A stretch of DNA of 11,274 nt from CAVPRW01 sp046727435 [NCBI: bacterium] (GTDB taxonomy: Bacteria; Tectomicrobia; Entotheonellia; J063): NCBI GenBank assembly GCA_046727435.1, contig JBKPCR010000270.1, positions 1 to 11,274 on the forward strand, written 5' to 3'. Below, in pieces: positions 1 to 6,046 of the stretch. A model generated the notes under the pieces. That model was given only the letters and a program-made list of their open reading frames with translations, did not search any database and was not told the origin of the DNA. Position 1 is the stretch's first letter. Each line of letters opens with the position of its first letter. The translations under genes and the position numbers were made by a program.

Positions 1-341
1 GTGAGGACATCCATGGCGATGGTGGGCTTGACCGCGTGCTTATCCAGGACATCGAGGACGCGGAAGATGCCGACACGGTGGCCATACTCGCGATGTGACC
101 AGGCCGTGACGTCAGGGAAGGGTCCCTGGCCATAGCCACCGGCGAGATTGGGCAGCTGGTAGCTGCCGGGGGGACGGCTCCATTCCATGTGCTCAAGGGT
201 CACGATAACGCACAGAGCCACTCTGGCGTTGCCCGGCCATGTGAGCACTGTGCGCGTGGTATTCAGGGGAGACCAGTCATAATGGCCGTGGTCCATTCCA
301 GAGTGTAGTTCTGGAAACACGTAATTCCGCTCGACGGGCAT
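1..341 (-). CDS. Polysaccharide deacetylase family protein (PuuE-like), C-terminus outside window
   Basis: This is the first 113 codons of a NodB-fold polysaccharide deacetylase of the PuuE/chitin-deacetylase-like subgroup, metal-dependent hydrolases acting on amide bonds (N-acetyl sugars, or allantoin in PuuE). The ATG at 341 is preceded by AAGGAG at good spacing, and that Shine-Dalgarno overlaps the stop region of the upstream paralogue, so the two genes are almost certainly co-transcribed and translationally coupled. Visible family signatures are WPGNARVAL, the TLEHMEW segment (EH pair at about residues 54-55), FPDVTAWSHREYGHRVG and RVLDVLDKH. All of these align with the neighbouring deacetylase. 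The catalytic histidine segments lie beyond the left edge, so activity cannot be judged. No signal peptide is visible, so it is probably cytoplasmic. The substrate is unknown. Confidence 0.85.
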   Translation of the reverse strand, partial: MPVERNYVFPELHSGMDHGHYDWSPLNTTRTVLTWPGNARVALCVIVTLEHMEWSRPPGSYQLPNLAGGYGQGPFPDVTAWSHREYGHRVGIFRVLDVLDKHAVKPTIAMDVL

Positions 342-352
342 GGAACGACTCC

Positions 353-1261
353 TTATTGGTTGACGCGTGCCGCGTGGGCCACCGCCTGTTCGTAGTAATG
401 GGCCAAGTAATACTCGGCGATCTCGTCGGTGGTGGCCTGCCACACCCGATCGTGCGACATGATATAGTCCAGCACCTCGGCCAGGTATTTGACGCGGTGG
501 GGGCGACCGATGACGTACGGGTGGAAGGCGATGCACATCAGCCTGCCGTTTTCCTCGCCCTCGCGGTAGAGTTGATCGAACTGGGCCTTACAGATCTTGG
601 CGTAATAGTCAGCCTCGTAGTGATGCCGTATCAGAGGGGCATCGTTCAGCTCGGAGGTGTAGGGAATACAGACCAGCCTACCCGACCTGACCTTGATGGG
701 CAGAGGATGATCGTCGATTTTCCAGTCAGTCTGATAGATGAAGCCCGCCTCGGCGACGATGTCCGGAGTGCGCTCGGTATTGGAGGCCGCGGGCCCCGAC
801 TGGCCTTTCAACTCCCGCCCTGTGAGCTGTTTGAACGTCTCTCGACAGCGTTGGAAGAACTCCCGCTCTTGCTCCTCGGAGAACGCGGTGATGTAGCGGG
901 TGTTGTAAAAGCCGTGGTTCACGAAGGTCCAGTCCCGCTTGAGCATGGCATCGGCGATCTCCGGGAAATGCTGTAGCACCCCGACGTTCAGCGTCGTTGA
1001 ACATCGGATCTGATAACGGTCCAGCACCTCGAGCACGCGCCAGAAGCCCACGCGATTACCATATTCGTGCAGGGAGTACTGTTGCACATCGGGCAGGGGA
1101 GTACGAGGCCAGGGATTGCGCACCCCGTCCAGGGGCGGCAGATATTCATAGTGCTCGACGTTGGGGGCAACCCAGAAGGCAATCCTGGCATTGTTGAGCC
1201 ACTTGATGATGGGACGGTCAATCATGGGAAGGTAGTCCATTCGATTCGGGGGTAATGGCAT
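353..1261 (-). CDS. Polysaccharide deacetylase family protein (PuuE/chitin deacetylase-like)
   Basis: A 302-residue protein of the NodB/polysaccharide deacetylase superfamily, PuuE-like subgroup. I chose the ATG at 1261 because AGGAGGAG precedes it and family similarity begins there. The open frame extends to 1468, but the added 69 residues are unlike the family and overlap a decayed gene in another frame. Signatures: NNARIAF (about 23-29), EHYEY (37-41), LPDVQQYSLHEYGNRVG (56-72), NHGFYNTRY (115-123), TERTPDIVAEAGFIYQTDW (162-180) and FHPYVIGRPHR (246-256). H116 and H247 are the expected catalytic or metal histidines. The second histidine of the classical HxxxH motif is Asn120 here, which I recall as common in this subgroup rather than a defect. 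There is no signal peptide, so it is likely cytoplasmic. It is followed after 11 bases by a paralogue in the same direction. An allantoinase-like amidohydrolase or an N-deacetylase of a small substrate are both possible; the substrate cannot be named from sequence. Confidence 0.9.
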   Translation of the reverse strand: MPLPPNRMDYLPMIDRPIIKWLNNARIAFWVAPNVEHYEYLPPLDGVRNPWPRTPLPDVQQYSLHEYGNRVGFWRVLEVLDRYQIRCSTTLNVGVLQHFPEIADAMLKRDWTFVNHGFYNTRYITAFSEEQEREFFQRCRETFKQLTGRELKGQSGPAASNTERTPDIVAEAGFIYQTDWKIDDHPLPIKVRSGRLVCIPYTSELNDAPLIRHHYEADYYAKICKAQFDQLYREGEENGRLMCIAFHPYVIGRPHRVKYLAEVLDYIMSHDRVWQATTDEIAEYYLAHYYEQAVAHAARVNQ

Positions 1262-1334
1262 CGGCAAACTCCTCCTGATCTCAGCTTCCAGCGTTCTGGC
1301 TCGGCAGAGGTGTGCGGTGGAGCTCACGTCTCTA

Positions 1335-1622
1335 CCCAGTGCCGAAGGCGATATATGTTCGACTCTCGATTGACTGCTGATTGCGCAACGACGCCTCGCA
1401 ACTAAATTCCCAAAACGACTTACCTTTTGGAACCCACGGGCTATTGTACTCGCTTGTAAGCTAGCCATCCCACCCAGGTAAACTGGTAGAATTGCCGGCC
1501 GGAAAAGCTGCTTGCGTCGGAGTTCCTGCCGCGTGCACTAGCCTGCGGACCAGCGGTGGTAGAGAACCCTGGGCCTCCTTAGTTTCTGCCCATTTGGCGA
1601 TTTGAGTGGCGATAATCCGCAT
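1335..1622 (-). pseudogene. N-terminal remnant of a large multidomain protein, interrupted by in-frame TAG
   Basis: From the ATG at 1622 the frame reads 53 residues with QIAKWAETKEAQGSLPPLVR, RRLVHAAGTPTQAAFPAG and LPGWDG, then meets TAG at 1463-1461. Past that stop the same frame continues with LTSEYNSPWVPKGKSFWEFS and C-E-A before a second TAG at 1334-1332. From memory, the pattern (A)xQIxxWAxxxxAQxxLPxLxRRL...FPAGxSxxxPGWDG...ExxNxWVPxGxSxWEFSC is the conserved N-terminus of bacterial proteins of around 1,000 residues or more, usually annotated hypothetical or NTPase/restriction-like. Here nothing follows, and the downstream DNA is replaced by the deacetylase operon. GAGG lies about 11 bases before the ATG. 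The frame is also open upstream to an ATG at 1670. I infer a dead gene fragment: one nonsense mutation plus loss of the rest. The family function is uncertain. Confidence 0.65.
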
Positions 1623-1670
1623 CGGAAACTTGACCTCATTCGTGTGCTCGAGTTTATGGTTTGTTGTCAA

Positions 1671-1979
1671 GGACGCTACACGTTAGAGCACTTCAGCGCA
1701 CACAGCTGCGAGCGCAGCCATAATGGGGAGCCCCCCCATGCCCCGAAACATGAGGCATTCTAGCACCGGTACCGATGCTCCTCAACCGCCGTGCTTGCAC
1801 CACTTGCCGCTAGGGTGGGCCCCCCGTTGTGGGTGGTCTTCGAACCTTTTGGGCTCCAATAGGGGAGTTTTCGTGGGGGAAGGGGATCGAACAATCGTTC
1901 CCTTCATTCTGGGATTTGGGCCATACGAGCCCTGATACAGCGTGAGGCGTAGCCGGGGCCAGCCGCTTCCACTGGGTTA
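1671..1979. other. Gene-free interval
   Basis: About 310 bases between the large-protein remnant and the 3' end of the broken toxin gene. A 70-codon plus-strand frame (1723-1935) is open, but its product resembles no family I know, it starts in a run of Cs and it has no convincing ribosome binding site, so I do not call it. I see no tRNA, no strong hairpin and no repeat. The interval could hold eroded sequence of the neighbouring decayed genes. Confidence 0.5.
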
Positions 1980-2324
1980 TCATGCCCGCCTGATACCGAC
2001 GATCAAGAAAGCCCCCTCCTCGTCGCCACTGAACTTCAATAAGTTTGTATGATGACGCCGTAAAGCGTGTTCGATGTATGTCGTCGTGCAGTTTCCTAGA
2101 CGTACCTAACCCACTTTGGGCGGCGCCCTATAAAGAAAGCTCAACTGATGAAAATGCTCGTCTTTCGAGACAATTGCAAAGGCATTGGAAGGCGCGTATT
2201 CCCAAACCATACGATCGTCTGCTTCGTGCAGATTGGCGTTTCGGACAGGCTCCGAACTAGGAAACAGATCAGCAAGGCGCCCGACGAGTTTGTAGGAGAG
2301 ATTATGGTCAAAGAATAGCTTCAT
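1980..2324 (-). pseudogene. DUF5615 PIN-like toxin, nonsense mutation at codon 73
   Basis: The ATG at 2324 overlaps the antitoxin stop as ATGA. The first 72 residues match DUF5615, the PIN-like (Mut7-C-like) predicted RNase toxins paired with DUF433 antitoxins: MKLFFDHNLSYKL with D6 and N8, HEADDRMVWEYA with D36/D37, and IVSKDEHFHQLSF with D55. At 2108-2106 the frame hits TAG, exactly after PPKVG, where the family normally has an aromatic residue (PPKVIWxRxGN). The same frame then continues VRLGNCTTTYIEHALRRHH and on to a TGA at 1982-1980, giving 114 codons plus stop, the normal family length. A TGG-to-TAG change would explain everything. As it stands the product would lack the C-terminal 42 residues, including the conserved RLGNC segment, so the toxin is probably inactive. 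A sequencing error at this base is the alternative. Confidence 0.85.
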
Positions 2325-2548
2325 GGGTCAATGGCCGATACCAGTTTGCGCTCGCGGTCGGCAGCAAACGCGAGGCAGGCACGAATGTCTTCCTGCGTCA
2401 GGTCTGGAAAGTCGTCAAGGATTTCTCGCTCTGACATCCCAGAGGCCAGATATTCCAGCACATCGTAAACCGTGATTCGCATACCGCGGATACAGGGCTT
2501 TCCACCACGCTTGCCAGGTTCGATCGAAATTCTGTCCTGGTAATTCAT
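2321..2548 (-). CDS. DUF433 family antitoxin (VapB-like)
   Basis: A 75-residue DUF433 protein, a small helix-turn-helix type protein that acts as antitoxin and probable autorepressor for DUF5615 toxins. Family hallmarks are complete: ISIEPGKRGGKPCIRGMRIT (8-27), VYDVLEYLASGMSEREIL (28-45), then DFPDLTQEDIRACLAFAADR (47-66). The ATG at 2548 was chosen because the family begins at MNYQDRI and a purine-rich GGGGGAAG precedes it. The frame is open upstream to 2713, but that extension is translated repeat DNA. Its stop overlaps the toxin ATG (ATGA), the classical toxin-antitoxin arrangement. The gene looks intact although its partner is not, so it may persist harmlessly as an orphan antitoxin or DNA-binding protein. 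The palindromic element directly upstream may contain or replace its promoter. Confidence 0.9.
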   Translation of the reverse strand: MNYQDRISIEPGKRGGKPCIRGMRITVYDVLEYLASGMSEREILDDFPDLTQEDIRACLAFAADRERKLVSAIDP

Positions 2549-2621
2549 AACAACTTCCCCCGTCCCTCCCTTTGCTATGCATCTTTTCCAGTGCCTGCAT
2601 CTGCAGCATAACGCTCCCGCT

Positions 2622-2686
2622 GAGCTGCGGCCCACAGGAGAAAACGCAGGGAATAGCCAAAAACGTGCGCTGTGGGCCGTCAGCTC
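2622..2686. repeat. Long-armed palindromic element (probable dispersed repeat)
   Basis: GAGCTGCGGCCCACAG (2622-2637) and CTGTGGGCCGTCAGCTC (2670-2686) are inverted copies differing by one inserted base, separated by a 32-base loop. The minus-strand frame across it (about 2713-2549) reads NNPLELTAHSARFWLF. That string is like the many short hypothetical ORFs (variants such as ALERTGHSAGF) I recall in environmental genomes, which are artefacts of a dispersed intergenic repeat. It lies between the stop of the ABC binding-protein gene (38 bases away) and the antitoxin start, on whose strand it could act as terminator for the first and leader for the second. The inverted repeat is directly visible; the dispersed nature is recall and inference. 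Confidence 0.6.
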
Positions 2687-2723
2687 CAGTGGGTTGTTCG
2701 GCTGGGCACGCACCTGCGCATAC

Positions 2724-3724
2724 CTAGCGGATCACCTCATCCGCCAAGACGAGGAGCGATGGAGGTATCGTGATCCCCAACGCCTTGGCGGTCTTGAGGT
2801 TGATGACTAGCTCGAACTTGGTGGACTGCTCGACGGGCAGGTCGGCCGGTTTGGCGCCTTTCAGGAGCTTGTCCACGTAGGTGGCGGCACGCCGCAGCAC
2901 GTCAGGCCTGCTCGGCCCATAGGACAAGAGGCATCCTGCCACCACCCACTCTCTCCAACTGTACATTATAGGCAGTCGGCTCTGCGTAGCGAGGTCTGCG
3001 ACGACCTGTCCGCGCTCACTATTGAGCAGCAGCGCCTCCTCTATCACGAGGACCGCGTCCGCACCCGCTCGGGTCATCGCCGCAAAAGCGGTATCCAACT
3101 CGTCCACACTGCGCACCTCCACGAGGTGCAGGTGCAGCCCCAGCACCCGAGCGGCCTCTGTCAGGTTGTGCATGACGGACTCAGAGTATGGATGGGCCGC
3201 ATTGATCAATACGGCGATGCGCGTGCTCTGGGGCACCGTCTCCTTCAGGAGCTCGAGCCGCTTGCCGGGGAGTTCCGCACTTAGGAAGCTCAAGCCCGTG
3301 TTGTTCCCTCCCGGGTGCGCCAGGCTAGCGACGAACCCTTGCCCAACCGGATCAGCGGTGGCGGCCATCACGATCGGGATCGTGCACGTGGCGTGCTGGG
3401 CCGCCCGGATCGCGGCGGCTCCCTCTGCCACAATCACGTCCACTTGGAGCCGGGCCAATTCGGCCGCCAGGTCGCGGAGCCGTTCTCGGCTCCCCTCCGC
3501 ATAACGGTCCTCAATGACGCGTTCTGGCCCTCGACGTAGCCGAGCTCGCGCAGACCCTGCCGGAAAGCTTCAAACGATGGTTCGGGTCCAGCGATAGGGC
3601 TACCAACACTAAGAAGCCGACCTACCTGGGGCACTTTGGTCACCTGCTGTGCGTCGGACGCGAGCGGTACCAGGAGGAGAACGAGGGCCAGCGTTGCCAC
3701 GAGCCCAACGGTATAGAACCGCAT
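2724..3724 (-). pseudogene. ABC transporter substrate-binding protein (PF04392), one-base frameshift
   Basis: Family PF04392 (ABC_sub_bind), periplasmic solute receptors related to TrpX-type binding proteins; substrates in this class are mostly unknown. The ATG at 3724 has AAGGAG eight bases upstream. Residues 1-25 form a signal peptide (RFYTVGLVATLALVLLLVP core, cleavage expected after SDA). The mature N-lobe reads VPQVGRLLSVGSPIAG and FEAFRQGLRELGYVEGQN. After Asn68 the frame must shift: two bases (3520-3519) stand where a codon is needed, then VIEDRYAEGSRERLRDLAAE continues in the new frame through PIVMAATADPVGQGFVASL and AHPGGNNTGLS to ALGITIPPSLLVLADEVIR. Restoring one base gives 333 residues, the usual family length. 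No permease or ATPase gene is nearby, as is common for this family. A weak -10-like TCTAAT lies at 3778-3773. Either a decayed gene or a sequencing error; both lobes are otherwise well preserved. Confidence 0.85.
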
Positions 3725-4551
3725 GGTGATCTCCTTCGACACGGATTGCCCCTGATCTGCAGCCGAACTACGATTAGACTGCCGAATGGGTTTGTGAAAC
3801 ACTGTAGTGGGCTGCTGCCTATCACCCCGCCAGCTGCAGCCCCCCATCCCTCAAATAGCCTGCATACTAGCACCCTTATGCATGCCCTTCAAGCTCGCTG
3901 TGACGCCTGCAAGTCTGCAACATCACGCTCCCTAACATCCTAACGCCGCGATGTCGCCCGCTCGATGCAACGACGATCGTTGGGACTTCGTGATGGAAGA
4001 TACAGTCGAAGAACAAGGCTCATAAAAGCTGGACGAGACCGCGTTGGAGATTGGCGACATAGGCGGTACAGGATGATGCCTGGACAGCAACGTAGGCGGT
4101 ATGCTCTGCTCTCTGCAAATGGGAAAGGGAGGAACCACAACGGGCAAGGACGAAGAGAACGAGCGCGGTGCTTACGTCTATACTATAGGCGCCCCAACAT
4201 CTTCTCCTCAACTAACCGTGGGACTTGCTCGCATGCTACTGATCCTCGTCAGATGAAACTTGCCCCGCTATCAAGCTAGGAGTATGATGCCACATGTTAG
4301 ATGGGGCTTGTCGGACGCTGACAAGAGCATGGTAGAACTGGCACATGACCCGAGGAGCCTGAAATGGGACACTTGTCCTGACGTTGGTGCTCCGACCTGA
4401 GGCGGCAGCTCAAGTGGCTCCTCAAACGCATTGTGCCCATAGGGCGATTTATGGTAGTCCATTGGAGACAACCGGCATGGTCGAGCAGGGCTATTTCTCT
4501 GCTTGGAAGGTAATCCTGAGATGATGCGACCAAGGACAGGAGGAAGACGCC
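3725..4551. other. Large gene-free intergenic interval
   Basis: About 830 bases between the divergently oriented binding-protein gene and the VOC gene. Both promoters should lie here. Several 60-104-codon frames are open on both strands (for example 3965-4279 plus, 4297-4596 minus), but their products are low-complexity, Arg/Ser-rich and match nothing I know, and they lack good ribosome binding sites. Small inverted repeats are visible: TGCATA/TATGCA at 3861-3866 and 3877-3882, and CAACGA-CGA-TCGTTG at 3968-3982. The best structured segment is listed separately at 4352-4423. No tRNA, transposase fragment or recognisable gene remnant was found. Confidence 0.5.
4352..4423 (+). other. Possible structured RNA leader upstream of VOC gene
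   Basis: GAGGAGCC (4352-4359) is complementary to GGCTCCTC (4416-4423). Just inside, CACTTG (4370-4375) is complementary to CAAGTG (4411-4416, sharing one base). Inside that, GTTGG-TGCT-CCGAC (4383-4396) forms a five-pair hairpin with a tetraloop. Together they give a nested, cloverless fold of 72 bases ending about 130 bases before the VOC start on the same strand. I recognise no known riboswitch consensus, and arms of 8 and 6 pairs over this distance could occur by chance. Confidence 0.25.
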
Positions 4552-5007
4552 ATGTTTCAGTGCACCAATGTTGACCACATCGCCATCAATACCCACGACA
4601 TGGAGGCCACGCTGCAGTTCTATTGTGGCGTCATGGGGATGCGGTTAGCGCGGACCGCTCTCACCCCAGACGGGCGAAGGCATTATAACGTCCAGATCGG
4701 CGGAGGTACCGCTTTCGCGATCTTTGATGGGGCCAAGGCATCCCCGGAGGGAGTCCCCCACAGCCTAAACCATTTGGCGCTCGTCGTGGCCACGGCGGAT
4801 GAGTTCGATGAGGCCTACAAGCGTCTCCAGAACCATGGGGTCAAGGTAACGGACATTATCGAGCGGAGTTATGGCAAGACCTTCTACTTCCATGACCCAA
4901 ATGGCATTCGGCTACAAATTGAGCTGCAGACTCGGGAAGCAGAGCAGGACCCCTATAGTGACCCCAACCCAGTGCCGTTCGTACGCCAATTGCTTGCGAA
5001 AGCCTAG
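4552..5007 (+). CDS. VOC family protein (glyoxalase/dioxygenase superfamily)
   Basis: A 151-residue vicinal-oxygen-chelate protein, made of two babbab modules that together bind one divalent metal; family members isomerise, dioxygenate or sequester small substrates. Start ATG 4552 has AGGAGG seven bases upstream. Module one: NVDHIAINTHDMEATLQFY with His9 as probable metal ligand and the GVMGMRL turn. Module two: LNHLALVVATADEFDEAYKR with His74, then HDPNGIRLQIE (114-124) with Glu124 as the last ligand. The fourth ligand, expected in the TAFAIFDG strand (53-60), is not obvious, so the metal site may have three protein ligands. A hydrophilic tail (125-151) follows. No signal peptide, so cytoplasmic. 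It converges on the isochorismatase-family gene with a hairpin between, so it appears monocistronic. The substrate cannot be assigned; glyoxalase I proper is unlikely to be provable from this alone. Confidence 0.88.
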   Translation: MFQCTNVDHIAINTHDMEATLQFYCGVMGMRLARTALTPDGRRHYNVQIGGGTAFAIFDGAKASPEGVPHSLNHLALVVATADEFDEAYKRLQNHGVKVTDIIERSYGKTFYFHDPNGIRLQIELQTREAEQDPYSDPNPVPFVRQLLAKA

Positions 5008-5018
5008 TCTGGAGGTGC

Positions 5019-5052
5019 GGGTGTGTTGGCGAATGCATGCGTCAACACACCC
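5019..5052. terminator. Bidirectional hairpin between convergent genes
   Basis: GGGTGTGTTGGCG (5019-5031) pairs with CGTCAACACACCC (5040-5052) over 13 positions with one G-U pair and an 8-base loop. It begins 12 bases after the VOC stop and ends 13 bases before the stop of the opposing isochorismatase-family gene, exactly where a shared terminator is expected. Neither side has a T-tract, so it is not a canonical intrinsic terminator and may work as an RNA 3'-end stabiliser instead. Confidence 0.6.
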
Positions 5053-5065
5053 TTGAAAGCTCCCG

Positions 5066-5794
5066 CTAACTGGGCTGCTCCCGGTCCTGTTCGGCTCGCC
5101 ATTTCGCCAGGTAATCCAAGACGTCAGCCAGGGGTAAGACATCGGCATACTTCTGGTTCATGTCGAACAGGTTGATGGCATGCGCCGCTTCGTGGCGGTC
5201 AAACACGCATTCCTCCACCACGATCATGCGGTACCGATAGGTGCAGCCGTCGACGACACTGGCGCGAACACAGCCGCTGGTGCTCTCTCCACAGGTGATG
5301 ATGGTGTCGACTCCCAGATAATTCAAGTGTCCTACCAGTGGGGTGCCCCAAAACGCGCTCGGAGAGGATTTGCGTAAGACCGCTTCGCCAGGCAGGGGTG
5401 CGACCTCATCGATGATGTCCCAGCGGCGCTTGCGGCGGGCTTGCGCTTCAGCATCTAGTTCGACCGGGCGCGACGACTCACGCCGCGCCGTCCATCCCTC
5501 CATCCCGCTCTGCTCTAGACCAGTCATGTGCACGATGGGTATTCTCGCCTCCCGGGCGGCCTTCAGCAAGGTTTGGAGAGGTGGTATCGCTTGCCACGCT
5601 GCTAGCCCACAACTGCTGGGCCAGGTCTTGATAGCTTCCAGCAGCGGTTCCGGCTTGTCCCCGAAGACCCAGCGATAGAGGTCGACGAGCAGCAGCGCCG
5701 GCCTATTGCCGAATCCAATACGGCGGTGTGCGCCCATGGCGAGGTGCGAGTGATCCTGCTCGGTGAGAAATCGGTCCCAGACGCGTTCAGGCAT
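5066..5794 (-). CDS. Isochorismatase family cysteine hydrolase (N-carbamoylsarcosine amidase-like)
   Basis: A 242-residue isochorismatase-fold cysteine hydrolase. The catalytic triad is visible as Asp38 in PALLLVDLYRWVFG, Lys142 in VLRKSSPSAFWGTPL and Cys175 in ITCGESTSGCVRASVVDG. The CGESTSGCVR context and the WDIIDEVAPLPGE segment (125-137) resemble N-carbamoylsarcosine amidohydrolase and other C-N hydrolases rather than true isochorismatase. The ATG at 5794 was chosen for its GGGAGGT ribosome binding site and because the family starts about there; the open frame runs 20 codons further. No signal peptide, so cytoplasmic. It probably hydrolyses a carbamoyl or amide group of a small metabolite. 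It is divergent from the DUF4058 gene and convergent with the VOC gene, so it is likely monocistronic. All catalytic residues are present and the gene looks intact. Confidence 0.9.
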   Translation of the reverse strand: MPERVWDRFLTEQDHSHLAMGAHRRIGFGNRPALLLVDLYRWVFGDKPEPLLEAIKTWPSSCGLAAWQAIPPLQTLLKAAREARIPIVHMTGLEQSGMEGWTARRESSRPVELDAEAQARRKRRWDIIDEVAPLPGEAVLRKSSPSAFWGTPLVGHLNYLGVDTIITCGESTSGCVRASVVDGCTYRYRMIVVEECVFDRHEAAHAINLFDMNQKYADVLPLADVLDYLAKWRAEQDREQPS

Positions 5795-6046
5795 GATATG
5801 TACCTCCCTCTGCAGGATGTTGAGCTGGCCACCGCAAGGCCCTGCAGTGGCCATGATCTGTGGCGGAAAGAGAATAACCTATGGTACAGGCCAGGCTAGT
5901 GTATCATAGGTGTGAACGAGGGGGTAAACGATCTAGCGACACTCCTCGAACGCATTGAGATATCTGCCGTCGAGGCCCTCTCTGTAACGCTGGAGTGGGT
6001 GAAGGTGTGTCCCCCACCCCGCAATCTCGATGGTAAGGAGCCGATA
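5795..6046. promoter_or_regulatory. Divergent intergenic region with both promoters (presumed)
   Basis: The only place where promoters for the isochorismatase-family gene (left, minus) and the DUF4058 gene (right, plus) can lie. TATCAT at 5902-5907 is a possible plus-strand -10, and TATTCT near 5872 on the minus strand is a possible -10 for the other direction; neither has a convincing -35. Part of it (5912-6046) is open in frame with DUF4058, but that extension is unlike the family. Confidence 0.3.

Noticed and set aside
356-976. 206-codon plus-strand ORF
   Set aside because: Antisense shadow of the deacetylase, with no recognisable domain.
1262-1468. Extended N-terminus of the second deacetylase (371-residue version)
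   Set aside because: The extra 69 residues lack family similarity, the strong ribosome binding site is at 1261, and the stretch overlaps conserved homology of another gene in a different frame.
1840-1900. Possible tRNA T-arm (TTCGAAC) in the gene-free interval
   Set aside because: The flanking bases do not form the required stem on either strand, and no anticodon or acceptor arms are present.
1332-2108. TAG as a reassigned (read-through) codon, because both nonsense lesions are TAG
   Set aside because: TAG ends the VOC gene, the isochorismatase-family gene and the ABC receptor gene at positions that match the normal C-termini of their families, so TAG acts as a stop here.
2549-2713. 55-residue N-terminal extension of the DUF433 protein
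   Set aside because: It is a translation of the palindromic repeat; the family starts at the ATG at 2548, which has its own purine-rich site.
3965-4279. 104-codon plus-strand ORF as a novel basic protein
   Set aside because: Arg-rich composition without a ribosome binding site or domain; consistent with a chance frame.
5912-6046. 45-residue N-terminal extension of the DUF4058 protein
   Set aside because: The family begins with MPSPFPSMDPYLEG and AAGGAG precedes that ATG; the extension resembles nothing known.
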